DNA of 64,000 bases from Amycolatopsis sp. FDAARGOS 1241 (GCF_016889705.1 NZ_CP069526.1:6572001-6636000), one strand, 5' to 3'; shown: positions 36,066 to 45,098, numbered from the stretch's first letter. Notes: generated by a model from the letters alone, not told the origin. Numbers and translations are program-made.

Positions 36066-37495
36066 ACCGGTTCTCCTGTCTTCACGGGAACTCCGGGCCG
36101 CGTCAAGGCCCGTTCGATCAGCGTCGCCACGGCGAGCACCACGACGTTGGCCGCGAGCCCGATGAGGCCGACGTTCACGGTGCCGGCGAACTTCGTGTCG
36201 AAGAAGGTCAGCCAGACCACCACGAGCTCCCCCGCGATGAGCCCGGCCAGCACCGGGCCCTTGCCCACCGGCACCTTCTTGAGGAAGCCGAGCAGGTTGG
36301 CCGGCGCGAGCTGCACCGAGCCGGAGTACGTGAGCAGCAGCAGGTTGGCGAGCAGGTCGGGCCGGAAGATGCCGAGCACGAGCGCCAGCGCGCTCGCGAG
36401 CACGACCGTGCCGTGGTTGATCCAGAACTGCTTGCGCTCCCCGCGCACCCGCGCGATGTTGCGGGCCACGAGCGACGAGATGCCGATGAGGATGCCCGCC
36501 GCGGGAACCATCGCGGTGGCCGTCGCCGCGACGACCACGAGCCCGGTCACCCAGCCGGGTAGCGCGTCCTTGCTCAGGGTCAGCAGCACTCCGTTGGGGT
36601 CGCTGCCCTTGGGCACCACGAGGATCGCCGCGAACCCGATGATCATCGGCAGCAACAGGCACAGCTCGTAGATCGGCATCCACGTGTAGTTGCGCCGCAG
36701 CACCTTCGGGTCGCGCGCGGCCATCAGCGCGGGCCACGAGTGCGGCAGCGTCATCAGGCCGACGCCGATGGCGCTCACGAGCATGCTGGTGATGAACCAC
36801 GTGTGGTCGTTGGTGCCGGCGTGGACGAACAGCTTCTCCGGGTGCAGCTGCTCGATCTTGTGGAACACCCCGGACACGCCGCCGGCGAAGTGCGCGGGCA
36901 CCGCGATGATCAGCACCACGAGGACCACGAGCATGATCGCGTCCTTGAAGTACGACGTCGCGGCCACGCCGCGCAGCCCGGCCCACAACACGAACGCGAC
37001 GATCAGCAGGCTGCCCACGACCATGCTCAGGTTGCCCGACGCCGCGTCGCCCGTGACCAGCCGGACGATCAGGCCCAGTCCGGTGATCTGCAGCTGCAGG
37101 TAGGGCAGCACGAAGATCACGCCGAGCACGGCCGAGAGCGTGCCGAGGAACTTGCTGGAGAAGCGGTCCTCGAGGAAATCGCCCTGCGTGAGGTAACCGC
37201 GCTCCTTGCCCACCCGCCAAAGGCGTTTGGCCAGGAAGAACAGGACCACGTAGGCGATGGGCACGTACGGCAGCGCGTACATCGCCGCGACACCGCCGGA
37301 GAACGCGAGCCCGGCCATGCCCAGGAAGGTGAAGGTGGTGAACACCTCGCCGGCCTGGAGGAACCACATCGTCAGCGCGCCGAACTTGCGGCCGCCGACG
37401 GTCCACTCGCTCAGGTCGGCCGCGGGCTTGCGGCGGCCGACGAAGCCGAGCACACCGATGAGGACGATGCCGACGAGCGTGAAGGCGAGGATCAT
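36062..37495 (-). CDS. Sodium:solute symporter (SSS family)
   Basis: This 477 aa transporter has about 13 transmembrane helices. The second-helix region GGRKFGALTMWFLQAGEVFTTFTFLG and the GVAATSYFKDAIMLVVLVVLI segment are typical of SSF family members (key residues G, E, T and F). It should import an organic anion or amino acid with sodium. It begins with an ATGA overlap with DUF3311, a usual small partner of such symporters, and ends with an ATGA overlap with the amidohydrolase. The substrate is inferred only in general terms from the two hydrolases. Confidence 0.92.
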   Translation of the reverse strand: MILAFTLVGIVLIGVLGFVGRRKPAADLSEWTVGGRKFGALTMWFLQAGEVFTTFTFLGMAGLAFSGGVAAMYALPYVPIAYVVLFFLAKRLWRVGKERGYLTQGDFLEDRFSSKFLGTLSAVLGVIFVLPYLQLQITGLGLIVRLVTGDAASGNLSMVVGSLLIVAFVLWAGLRGVAATSYFKDAIMLVVLVVLIIAVPAHFAGGVSGVFHKIEQLHPEKLFVHAGTNDHTWFITSMLVSAIGVGLMTLPHSWPALMAARDPKVLRRNYTWMPIYELCLLLPMIIGFAAILVVPKGSDPNGVLLTLSKDALPGWVTGLVVVAATATAMVPAAGILIGISSLVARNIARVRGERKQFWINHGTVVLASALALVLGIFRPDLLANLLLLTYSGSVQLAPANLLGFLKKVPVGKGPVLAGLIAGELVVVWLTFFDTKFAGTVNVGLIGLAANVVVLAVATLIERALTRPGVPVKTGEPV

Positions 37496-37695
37496 TCGTC
37501 GTCCCCCACCCCGACGCGCGCCATCATGCGCTCGCTCAGCAGCAGGGCGGGGGTGAACATGAGGCACCAGAACGCGCCCCACACCAGCATCTTCGGCAGG
37601 CCGATCCACAACCCGGTGGAGTTGACGAACGGCAGGAACGGCATGAGGACCAGTGCGATCACGGGGATGATCGGGGGGAGGTGGTAGCTGCGCAT
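37492..37695 (-). CDS. DUF3311 small membrane protein (symporter partner)
   Basis: This 67 aa protein has two hydrophobic helices (PPIIPVIALVLMPFLPFV and LVWGAFWCLMFTPALLL) and the family-type FVN...WIGLP...WG loop. DUF3311 proteins regularly precede SSS symporters, as here with an ATGA overlap. It is too short to be an independent transporter and probably supports the symporter. The ATG begins 4 bp after the M20 stop; upstream in-frame codons are antisense artefacts. Confidence 0.88.
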   Translation of the reverse strand: MRSYHLPPIIPVIALVLMPFLPFVNSTGLWIGLPKMLVWGAFWCLMFTPALLLSERMMARVGVGDDE

Positions 37696-37699
37696 GTGA

Positions 37700-38899
37700 T
37701 CACGCTGCCAGGACCGCGAGCTGTCGGCACGCCAGCTCGGCGAGCAAGGTGGCACCGTCGGCGAGCACCGAGTCGTCGAACGCGGCGCGTGGCGAGTGGT
37801 TGTTGGGTGCGGTGGCCGGGTCGTCCGAGCGCGAAGCACCGAGGAACACGAACGCGCCGGGCACCTTCGCGAGCACCCGCGAGAAGTCCTCGGAGCCCGT
37901 CATCGGCTGCGGCAGCAGGGCGAACCGCTCTTCGCCGAACACTTCGCGGACGGTGTCGGCGATGAACTCGTGACCGGCTTCGTGGTTCACGGTCACGGGG
38001 TACTCGGCGTCGTAGGAAATCTCGACGTCGACGCCGTGCGCGGCGGCGATGCCCTCACAGGCGCGGACGACCTGGGTGCGGATGCGTTCACGGACCTCCG
38101 GGTCGAACGAGCGGACGGTCGCCTCGAACACGGCGTCGTCCGGGATCACGTTGCGGCGCGTGCCGGCGTGGAAGCTGCCGACGGTGAGCACGACCGGTTC
38201 GAACGCGCCGAAGCCGCGCGTCATGCGCGTCTGGAGCGTCGTCACCATCTCGCACGCGGCCGGGATCGGGTCGCGGGACAGCTCGGGCGCCGAACCGTGG
38301 CCACCGGCGCCGGCGACCCGCACCTTCACCGCGTCCGACGCGGCCATCAGCGGGCCGGGCCGGCAGGTGAACACGCCGCGCGCGTGGCGCGAAGACGAGA
38401 CGTGCAGCCCGTAGGCGGCGTCGACCTGGCGGCCGGCCGCGGTGAGCACGCCTTCGTCGATCATGTAGCTCGCGCCGTCGCAGCCCTCTTCGCCGGGCTG
38501 GAACATGAACACGACGTCGCCGGGCAGCCGGTCACGGCGGGAGACGAGCAGCTGGGCGGCGCCGACGAGCCCCGCCGTGTGCAGGTCGTGGCCGCAGGCG
38601 TGCATCGCGCCGGCGATCTCGGACGAGAACTCCTCGCCGGAGGCTTCGGTGACCGGCAGGGCGTCCATGTCGCCGCGCAGCAGCACGGTGCCGCCGGCTC
38701 CGCCCCCGCCGCGCAGCACGGCGGTGACGGAGGACAGGTCCCGGCCGAGGGTGAGCTCGAGGCCGAGGCCGTCGAGGGCCTGCAGCACCTTCTCCTGCGT
38801 GCGTGGCAGGTCGAGGCCGATCTCGGGCGTGCGGTGCAGGGCGCGGCGCAACGCGACCAAGTCGGGGTGGAGCGCTGCGGCGTCGGAGCGCAAGGACAT
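37700..38899 (-). CDS. M20-family amidohydrolase (aminoacylase/hippuricase-like)
   Basis: This 399 aa enzyme shows LRGDMDALPV (about 88), MHACGHDLHTAGL (metal His/Asp, about 108-120), FQPGEEGCDGASYMI (Glu pair, about 143) and the C-terminal TGSEDFSRVL. It belongs to the group that hydrolyses N-acyl or carbamoyl amino acids. It is the first gene of the four-gene operon facing an Lrp-type regulator; GGGAGA precedes the ATG. The longer open frame upstream crosses the regulator's promoter and is rejected. Confidence 0.9.
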   Translation of the reverse strand: MSLRSDAAALHPDLVALRRALHRTPEIGLDLPRTQEKVLQALDGLGLELTLGRDLSSVTAVLRGGGGAGGTVLLRGDMDALPVTEASGEEFSSEIAGAMHACGHDLHTAGLVGAAQLLVSRRDRLPGDVVFMFQPGEEGCDGASYMIDEGVLTAAGRQVDAAYGLHVSSSRHARGVFTCRPGPLMAASDAVKVRVAGAGGHGSAPELSRDPIPAACEMVTTLQTRMTRGFGAFEPVVLTVGSFHAGTRRNVIPDDAVFEATVRSFDPEVRERIRTQVVRACEGIAAAHGVDVEISYDAEYPVTVNHEAGHEFIADTVREVFGEERFALLPQPMTGSEDFSRVLAKVPGAFVFLGASRSDDPATAPNNHSPRAAFDDSVLADGATLLAELACRQLAVLAA

Positions 38900-39020
38900 G
38901 GGTCTCCCTCGCTGGAACATCGACATATGCTGGCCCGACGATGATGCGAGTGTCGAACGCTCCTGCCGGTCAGATCGCAGGAATCCGCCAAATCGACGCT
39001 GTCGGAACGAAGGATCGGCC

Positions 39021-40034
39021 ATGCTGAGCGAAAGCGACCTCAAACTCGTCGACGCGCTGCAGACCCGGCCGCGAGCGTCGTGGTCGGTGCTGGGCCAAGC
39101 GCTGGGCATCGGCGCCGTGACGGCCGCGCGGCGTTGGGAGACGCTCGTGTCGCGTGGGCAGGCGTGGCTCACCGCGTACCCGGGTGGCGAGCTCGTCGCG
39201 CAGCTGGCACTGGCGTTCGTGGAGATCGACTGCGCGCCCGGCGCGGCCTTGAAGGTGGCGCGGTCGCTGGCCGCGGACCCGCACGTGGCGACGATCGAGT
39301 ACGTCGCCGGGCACTGCGACCTGCACATCCACCTCGTGGCCCGGTCGCTGCGGGACCTCGCCGACTACGTGCTCCACCGGCTCTCGGCGCTGCCCGGCGT
39401 GACGCGGACGCGCACGGCGGTGTCGCCGCGGCTGTTCACCGAAGGCAGCCGGTGGCGCGTGCGGGCGATCTCGCCGGGCGAGCGGAAGGCGTTGGTCTCG
39501 CCGGCGTCGCGGACGTCCGGGGCCCTGCGCTTCGGTGAACTGGACCGCGCGCTGATCCTGGCGCTGGGTGAAGACGGCCGGGCTTCCGCCGCGTCGTTGG
39601 CGGTGGAACTGGGCGTGGGCGCGAGCACGATCCGCCGCCGCCTCGACGCGCTACTGGCCCGCGGCGCCGTGCGGCTGCGGTGCGAGATCGCGCGCCCGCT
39701 GTCTCCCGCGCCCGTGACGGCGATGCTGTGGCTGCGCGTCCCGCCGGACAAGCTGGAGACGACCGCGCGATCGCTGGCGATGCTGCCGGAGGTCCGCATG
39801 TGCGCGGCGATCAGCGGCGCGGCGAACCTGATGCTCGTGGTGTGGCTCGGCTCCCAGCACGACACGGTGCCGCTGGAGAGCTCCCTGGCGGCCAAGCTGC
39901 CGTGGCTCGAGATCGTCGACCGCGCCGTGACGCTGCGCGGGCTCAAGCTGATGGGCCACTTGCTCGACGACGAGGGCTTCGCCGCCGGCCACGTCCCCCT
40001 CGACTTCTGGGCTCCGGTGCCCGGCACGCCCTGA
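39021..40034 (+). CDS. Lrp/AsnC-family transcriptional regulator (two-domain)
   Basis: This 337 aa protein carries two Lrp-like halves. An N-terminal winged helix (SESDLKLVDALQTRPRASWSVLGQALGIGAVTAARR; key residues D, L, S and R) is followed by an effector-like domain. A second helix-turn-helix (LDRALILALGEDGRASAASLAVELGVGASTIRRRLDAL) and a second RAM-like domain follow. The duplicated architecture is common in actinobacteria. It is divergently transcribed from the M20/symporter operon with about 120 bp between, so it very likely controls it in response to an amino acid. Confidence 0.9.
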   Translation: MLSESDLKLVDALQTRPRASWSVLGQALGIGAVTAARRWETLVSRGQAWLTAYPGGELVAQLALAFVEIDCAPGAALKVARSLAADPHVATIEYVAGHCDLHIHLVARSLRDLADYVLHRLSALPGVTRTRTAVSPRLFTEGSRWRVRAISPGERKALVSPASRTSGALRFGELDRALILALGEDGRASAASLAVELGVGASTIRRRLDALLARGAVRLRCEIARPLSPAPVTAMLWLRVPPDKLETTARSLAMLPEVRMCAAISGAANLMLVVWLGSQHDTVPLESSLAAKLPWLEIVDRAVTLRGLKLMGHLLDDEGFAAGHVPLDFWAPVPGTP

Positions 40035-40566
40035 CCGGCCCGGCGCGTGCGGGGGGATGTGGGAGGGAAGCGCGCGCCGGACCGATCGTGGACCCGACCC
40101 GGCGAGTGGGGGTGGGTGTTGGGAGGGAACTCGCCGGGCGGGAGCTGGACGGCTGCCGGTGCCGGCAGCCGGGATTCTGGTGTGGACAATCAGGGTTCGT
40201 GGTCGGACTCGGTGTCGCCTGGCTCAGGAGTACCGCGGCACCGAAGTGACACGGATATCGCGGCACCGCGCGGTCCCGGCCGGTGCCGTGCGGCGCCGCG
40301 AGATCGCCCGGCTCGTGCGACGCGCCGGGTGGTGGAACCGCAGGACCCGGGAGCCCACTCGGCGCCGGCCACGTCGAGCCGTCGACGCCGTGCGGTGCGG
40401 GGAAATCCTCATCGAAACTCCTCCAGTCTCCTGACCGAAACCCCTCGGTGGTCCCCGACCGGCGCCACGGAGTGAAGGGGGCGGTCGTGGCGCCGGGCGG
40501 GGCGGGGCGGCCCGGGTCCCAGCGGCGCCCGAGCAAGGCACCGCACCGGACCGCCGGCGAGTGGGG
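40035..40566. other. Intergenic region after the Lrp gene
   Basis: This stretch of about 530 bp lies between the convergent Lrp regulator and DUF1996 genes. No frame shows a recognizable domain; peptides are Arg/Pro-rich. It includes a 10-bp perfect hairpin at 40098-40138 and otherwise nothing I can interpret. Confidence 0.5.
40098..40138. terminator. Hairpin downstream of the Lrp gene
   Basis: CCCGGCGAGT (40098-40107) pairs perfectly with ACTCGCCGGG (40129-40138) across a 21-nt G-rich loop, 63 bp after the regulator stop. It is a plausible terminator without a U-tract. Confidence 0.45.
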
Positions 40567-42030
40567 TCACTCCTTGCAGCGCTTGCCGGTGTTGATGCAG
40601 GAGACCACGCGGTTCATCTGCGACTGCGTCATGACGTTGGCGAAGTCGTCGTGGTCCGAGCGGGGGTTGTGCTTCTCCTCGGGGAAGGCGTCCACTTTGT
40701 ACTGGCCCTTGACCTGCACGTCGTGCGGGATGTTGTAGACCAGCGTGATCTTCAGCTGCGGCACGGCTTTGAAGCCGCGCTTGCAGTTGCCGTTCGCGTC
40801 GGCGAAGACGATGTGCGTGCGGTGGTTGGCGCTGTCGATGTTCTGGCCGTCCCAGCAGTTGGGGAAGGCGTGGATGCGCTCGACCTTGCTGCCGGCCGGG
40901 CAGATCGGGTAGAGGTCCGTCAGCCGGTCCTCGAAGCCGGTGCACGTCCAGCTCGCCCGGGCGTTCGCGGGACCGTTCGCGCCTTCCTTGGCGTCACCGT
41001 AGAGCACGCGCAGGAACCGCGGCATCGCGACGACCTTGCGCGCTCCACCGCTGCCGAACGACAGCGTCGCGGACTCCACGCGCTGGATCTCGCCGTCGTT
41101 GCCGGCGACCTCGTTGTTCTCGTTGACGCCGGGCAGTTCGGCCGCCGAGCCGTTCGCCTGCTTCTGCTGCTGCTCCTCGGCGTTCTCGCCCTGCGCCGGG
41201 TCGCTGTTCGCACCGCCGTTGTCGAGGCCGTCGCTGCCCTCGTCCTGCACGGCGCACGTCGACAACGCACCGGTGTCACCCGGTTTCGCACCCTTCGCGG
41301 CCATCGTGTCGGAGATCTTCTTCAGCGACGCGGACCGCTTGTCGCGCAGGGACTTCAGCACCCCCGTCCGGTCCTGCCCGGCGGCGACCTCCTTGTCGGC
41401 GGCGTCGACCTGCTCGTCCATGGCGTCGAGCTCGTCGTTCACCGCGTCCATCGCGTCGTCGGGGACTTCGGGCAGCTCACTAGCGACGTCGGGGCAATCG
41501 ACCGCGGGCTCGGCCGCGTCCTTCGCCGCGGCGGCGCGGTCGCCGGCCACGCTCTCGTTCTCGTCCGGCTCCGCGGCTTCGTCGTCCTTGTCGATGCGCA
41601 CGACCGGCCAGTAGTACGTCGACTTGTCGCCGTTCTTGCACGTCGTGCCCGCTCGGGCGAGGCTGCGGTTGGTCGAGTCGGCGTTGGTGGACAAGTTGCC
41701 GACGTAGTCGTGCAGGTGCTGCGCGCCGTTGCGGACGCCCGGCTGCGCGATGAAGTTGTCGGGGTTGAAGTGGCCGTTCTCGTTGCGTCCACAGTCGACG
41801 GTGAACGTGCCACGCGCGCCACGGTTCGCTGCCCGGTTGACGTTCGCACCCTTGGGCACCTTGTTGATGTCCAAGAAGAACGACTTGTCGGCCGGATCGG
41901 CGCCGGCTCGGTCGGGATCGCCGGACGTCGCGTTGACGGCCAGCGCGCCGACGGCGAGCGCCAGACCGAGCGCACCGGTGACAAGTGTCGTGCGCTTCGC
42001 GAGCCGATGTCGGGGCTGGTTCCTGCTCAT
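40567..42030 (-). CDS. Secreted DUF1996-domain protein
   Basis: This 487 aa protein has an N-terminal signal or anchor (basic RNQPRHRLAKRTT followed by a hydrophobic ALGLALAVGALAV). The DUF1996 domain begins near FTVDCGRNENGHFNPDNFI with QHLHDYVGN. The domain is interrupted by a highly charged, Asp/Glu/Ala-rich segment (about residues 140-310, including coiled-coil-like DAVNDELDAMDEQVDAADKE) before it resumes with ATLSFGS...AFPNCWDGQNID and HIVFADANGNCKRGF. DUF1996 is common in secreted fungal and actinobacterial proteins and has no assigned activity. The start at MSRNQ is favoured. A SigL-type promoter lies 72 bp upstream. Confidence 0.87.
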   Translation of the reverse strand: MSRNQPRHRLAKRTTLVTGALGLALAVGALAVNATSGDPDRAGADPADKSFFLDINKVPKGANVNRAANRGARGTFTVDCGRNENGHFNPDNFIAQPGVRNGAQHLHDYVGNLSTNADSTNRSLARAGTTCKNGDKSTYYWPVVRIDKDDEAAEPDENESVAGDRAAAAKDAAEPAVDCPDVASELPEVPDDAMDAVNDELDAMDEQVDAADKEVAAGQDRTGVLKSLRDKRSASLKKISDTMAAKGAKPGDTGALSTCAVQDEGSDGLDNGGANSDPAQGENAEEQQQKQANGSAAELPGVNENNEVAGNDGEIQRVESATLSFGSGGARKVVAMPRFLRVLYGDAKEGANGPANARASWTCTGFEDRLTDLYPICPAGSKVERIHAFPNCWDGQNIDSANHRTHIVFADANGNCKRGFKAVPQLKITLVYNIPHDVQVKGQYKVDAFPEEKHNPRSDHDDFANVMTQSQMNRVVSCINTGKRCKE

Positions 42031-42101
42031 GCTGGTGAACTCCCTGAAGTCGAGAGACGCGGCACCTCGGATACGGGGGTGGGGAGGTGCCGGCACTAGG
42101 G

Positions 42102-42129
42102 AATACGGGCGCGGAACCCAAGTGGTTCA
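42102..42129 (-). promoter_or_regulatory. SigL-type ECF promoter for the DUF1996 gene
   Basis: On the minus strand TGAACC (42129-42124) is followed after exactly 16 nt by CGTATT (42107-42102), preceded by a T-run. It is nearly identical to the promoter at 43612-43639 and lies about 72 bp upstream of the DUF1996 start. Confidence 0.7.
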
Positions 42130-42227
42130 AAAAGAAATCTCCGCGTTATCGGCGCGTGATCGGCGAACGGGCCTTGTTTGTCCACAAAGGACAGCAAATT
42201 GCCCCGCTGCCGAGAACGAAACCCGGA

Positions 42228-42977
42228 TTACCGGTCGACGACCACGAGGAGCGATCCGTCGTCCGCGCGGACCTCGAACCTCGTGATCTGGTCGGCGGGC
42301 AGCGATGTCCCACCGGTGACGCGCAGCGGATCCGGTGAGCCCGGGACCCCGTAGCCCTTCGCGGGCACGGACCAGCCCGTGACCGTCCGGATGTCCCCGG
42401 CCCGTGAGATGGCCAGCAGCTGGCAGCTCACGGGCCCCGCGACGCCCGTCAGCTCGAGTTCGACGGCGCTGCCCCATTCCTCGGGCGTCACGGTCACGTG
42501 GGCCGCGAGCGCCGCTGCGCCCTGTCCCGCCGACTTCCCACCGCCCGGCGCCGACAGCGACGACGGCGGCGCCGGCGGCACCGAGGTCGGCGCGGCGAGG
42601 CTCACGCTGGGGCCGGCCGCGTCGGCGGGCCGCACCGCGAGCGTCACGAGCGGGCCCGCCACCACGAGCGCCGCCGCGGCCGCCGCGGCCAGCAGCCCGA
42701 CCCGGCGGCGGCGCTTGCGCTTCACCGTCGCCTCGGCCATCAGCGCCCGCAGCACGCGCGGGCCGGGCGCGAGCGTGCGCCCCGGCGTGACCGGTACCGG
42801 CGGGTCCGGCCAGTTCTTCTTCACGAGGTCGAGCACGTCGGGCAACTGGTAGAGCTCCACCAGGTCCAGCTGGCAGTGCGGGCAGTCCAGCAGGTGCTGT
42901 TCGAACCGCGTGTTGTCGGCTTCGTCGAGCACGCCGAGCACGTACGCGGCGAGGTCGGTGTGCGCGGACCCGGCCAC
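42228..42977 (-). CDS. Anti-sigma factor (RslA-like, zinc-binding ZAS)
   Basis: This 249 aa membrane anti-sigma factor has an N-terminal cytoplasmic zinc-associated motif HLLDCPHC (H-x3-C-x2-C, about residues 27-34), one transmembrane helix (VGLLAAAAAAALVVAGPLVTLAV, about 93-115) and an extracytoplasmic domain of the anti-sigma-K/RskA type (VTVTPEEWGSAVELELTGVAG, WSVPAKGYGV). It should hold the adjacent sigma factor and release it on redox change or proteolysis. It starts 6 bp after the sigma stop, so the two are co-expressed. Confidence 0.9.
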   Translation of the reverse strand: MAGSAHTDLAAYVLGVLDEADNTRFEQHLLDCPHCQLDLVELYQLPDVLDLVKKNWPDPPVPVTPGRTLAPGPRVLRALMAEATVKRKRRRRVGLLAAAAAAALVVAGPLVTLAVRPADAAGPSVSLAAPTSVPPAPPSSLSAPGGGKSAGQGAAALAAHVTVTPEEWGSAVELELTGVAGPVSCQLLAISRAGDIRTVTGWSVPAKGYGVPGSPDPLRVTGGTSLPADQITRFEVRADDGSLLVVVDR

Positions 42978-42983
42978 GTCAGC

Positions 42984-43508
42984 TCACCCCCGCTCGCGCA
43001 GCGCCTTCCGCAAGGCGCGGACGGCGTGGTGGATTCGCGATTTGACGGTACCGGGCGGCACGCCCAGCGTGGCCGCGACCTCGTTCACGGTCCGGTCGGC
43101 CAGGTAGGTCTGCTGCACTGCCTCGCGCTGCTCGGGCGAGAGTCCTTGCAGCGCTTCGTAGATGATCATCGCGGCCAGCGTCTTGTCCGACTCGTCGGGC
43201 ACGAACACCGCGTCGGACTGGATCTCCTCGAGTTCCTGAGGACGGACACTGCGGCTGCGCCAGCCGTCGATCACCGTGCGCCGCGCCACGGTGAACAGCC
43301 ACGCGCGCAGCATCGCCGGCCGGCGGTCGAGCTTGTCGGCGTTGCGCCAGGCCTTGATCAACGTCTCCTGCACCACGTCCTCCGCCCACTGCCGGTCGTG
43401 CCCGGTCAGGCGCAGCGCGAAGCCCATCAGGGCTCCGCCGAACTCTTGGTACAACGCTTTGGCCAGGTCGTCATGAGGGCCGGGAGTTTCGGTGTCATGA
43501 TCGTCCAT
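42984..43508 (-). CDS. sigL: ECF sigma factor, SigL-like
   Basis: This 174 aa sigma factor has region 2 (YQEFGGALMGFALRLTGHDRQWAEDVVQETLIKAWRN, DVVQET core; WLFTVARRTVIDGWRS) and region 4 (LQGLSPEQREAVQQTYLADRTVNEVAATLGVPPGTVKSRIHHAVRALRKAL). It resembles mycobacterial SigL and, like it, is followed by a ZAS anti-sigma gene. The ATG at MDDHDTE is chosen; the frame continues upstream through the promoter region. No TGAACC-N16-CGT site precedes it, so its own promoter is of another type or weaker. Confidence 0.85.
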   Translation of the reverse strand: MDDHDTETPGPHDDLAKALYQEFGGALMGFALRLTGHDRQWAEDVVQETLIKAWRNADKLDRRPAMLRAWLFTVARRTVIDGWRSRSVRPQELEEIQSDAVFVPDESDKTLAAMIIYEALQGLSPEQREAVQQTYLADRTVNEVAATLGVPPGTVKSRIHHAVRALRKALRERG

Positions 43509-43611
43509 CGGGCTCAGCGTGCGATTGTGCCGTCCCACGCCAAACATCTTTGTGGCAACGACGCCATTTCGTCCAGTACCAACCTCAGGGGCTTTGGTCA
43601 CGAAAGTTTTT

Positions 43612-43639
43612 TGAACCGTGTCGAACCTGTGCCCGTATC
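43612..43639 (+). promoter_or_regulatory. SigL-type ECF promoter for the redox operon
   Basis: TGAACC (43612-43617) and CGTATC (43634-43639) are separated by exactly 16 nt and preceded by a run of six T, matching the SigL promoter type and the site at 42102-42129. It lies about 140 bp upstream of the first operon gene, between it and the divergent sigma gene. Confidence 0.72.
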
Positions 43640-43780
43640 CCCTGTCGAAGACCCCGACGAAGCGTCGTCCCCCCGCGACGCGCCGCATTCACCATGGGCT
43701 CAATGTCCACAGTGGATCGCTGCGCCCGTTTCCCGGCCGTTCCCGCGCGGCCGTGCGCAGTTCCGCCCCTGGAGGAAGCC

Positions 43781-44341
43781 GTGAACCGCTTGATCGCCAC
43801 GGCGGCGACGTCCGCCGTGTGCCTCGCCGCATTCACAGTGTTGACCGCATGTCAGTCCGGAACCGTTTCCAGCGGCTATTCGAGCGGGTCGGCGTCCGGC
43901 GCGATGAGCATGCCGATGCAGATGCCGGCCGACCAGACGGACCCGGCCAAGGCCGAACTTCGCGCCGCGCGCGCTTTCGACCTCGGACCGGTAGTCGTGG
44001 ACGGGAGCGGTTTCACCGTCTACCGCTACGACCGCGATTCCGCGAAGCCGTCCCGCTCCCGCTGCGACGAAGAGTGCACGCAGCAGTGGCTGCCCGTGCG
44101 CGCCAGCGGTGACGTGAAACTCACCGGCATCGACCGTGCGCTCGTGGGCAGCGTCACGCGCCCCGACGGTACGGACCAGGTCACGCTCGCCGGCTGGCCG
44201 CTCTACCGCTACACCGGCGACGAGATGCCGGGCCAGACCGCCGGGCAGGGCGCGAACCGCGCATGGTTCCCGCTGACACCGGAGGGCCGCAAGATCGAGA
44301 CCACCACCGATTCTTGGCGGGCCGATGCCTTCCGCCTCTGA
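43781..44341 (+). CDS. Lipoprotein with COG4315-type repeats
   Basis: This 186 aa lipoprotein has a lipobox signal (hydrophobic core then VLTAC, Cys about residue 24), a Ser/Gly and Met-rich stretch (GAMSMPMQMP), and two repeats of the secreted COG4315 domain: VVDGSGFTVYRYDRDSA..SRCDEECTQQWLPV and VTLAGWPLYRYTGDEMPGQTAGQGANRAWFPLTPEG. The Met-rich patch and paired cysteines hint at copper or redox chemistry, which is inference only. GGAGG lies 5 bp before the GTG, fixing the start. It is the first gene of the SigL-type operon. Confidence 0.88.
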   Translation: MNRLIATAATSAVCLAAFTVLTACQSGTVSSGYSSGSASGAMSMPMQMPADQTDPAKAELRAARAFDLGPVVVDGSGFTVYRYDRDSAKPSRSRCDEECTQQWLPVRASGDVKLTGIDRALVGSVTRPDGTDQVTLAGWPLYRYTGDEMPGQTAGQGANRAWFPLTPEGRKIETTTDSWRADAFRL

Positions 44342-45098
44342 GCCGCACCTTCCCGACCGCCCACCCCAGAACCGGTTGCGCCGCCTCGTCCGCGTGCTGT
44401 TCGTCGTGCTCACCGCCGTGGTGCTGCTGCAACCGCAGGCCACTGCCTCCGCCCAAGTCGGCGTCGACGCCGGCGACCAGCTGCTGCTCGTGAAGGTGCG
44501 CCAGGCCGGGCTATGGGAAATGCCGGCCGGCACGTGGGCCGAGACCCGCGGTGCGAGCCCGCAGGTCCGCGCCGTCGGCGCCGCGATCATGGTCGACCAC
44601 GGCCGGCTCGACGTCGCGACCCGCCAGCTCGCGGCGAAGCTGAACGTCGCGCTGCCGAGCGAGCCGTCCGCCGAGCAGATGGGCTGGCTCACCGAACTGC
44701 AGAACGCACCGACGCCGCAGGACTTCGACCGGATCTTCGCCAACCGGCTGCGCGCCGCGCACGGCCAGGTGTTCTCGATCATCGCTCAGGTCCGCGCCGG
44801 CACGCGGAACCCGGAGATCCGCGCCTACGCGACCGTCGCGAACCAGGCGGTGCTGCGGCACATGACGCTGCTGGAGAGCACCGGGTTCGTCGACTTCACG
44901 GCCCTGCCGCAGTCCGCCGTGTCGTCCTCCGCGGCACCCGCCGGCGCCGCCCTCGACCTGCGGACGACCGACATCCTCGCCGCCGCCCTGCTGTTCCTGC
45001 TGGTCGGCGGGGCAACGCTGCTCGGCGTCCGCTACGTCAAGTCCGGCCGCCTGCGCGGCGGCCGGCTCCGCCCGACTTCAGGAGAAAACCATGGTTGA
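44325..45098 (+). CDS. Secreted DUF4142-like protein with C-terminal anchor
   Basis: This 257 aa protein has an N-terminal membrane segment (RVLFVVLTAVVLLQ), a helical DUF4142-type domain (LLLVKVRQAGLWEMPAGTWAETRGASPQVRAVGAAIMVDHGRL with the conserved MVxDH; and IRAYATVANQAVLRHMTLLESTGFVDF), and a C-terminal transmembrane helix (ILAAALLFLLVGGATLLGV) with a basic tail. It lies extracytoplasmically between two anchors. The ATG overlaps the upstream lipoprotein by 17 bp, indicating coupled translation. The biochemical role is unknown. Confidence 0.84.
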   Translation: MPSASEPHLPDRPPQNRLRRLVRVLFVVLTAVVLLQPQATASAQVGVDAGDQLLLVKVRQAGLWEMPAGTWAETRGASPQVRAVGAAIMVDHGRLDVATRQLAAKLNVALPSEPSAEQMGWLTELQNAPTPQDFDRIFANRLRAAHGQVFSIIAQVRAGTRNPEIRAYATVANQAVLRHMTLLESTGFVDFTALPQSAVSSSAAPAGAALDLRTTDILAAALLFLLVGGATLLGVRYVKSGRLRGGRLRPTSGENHG

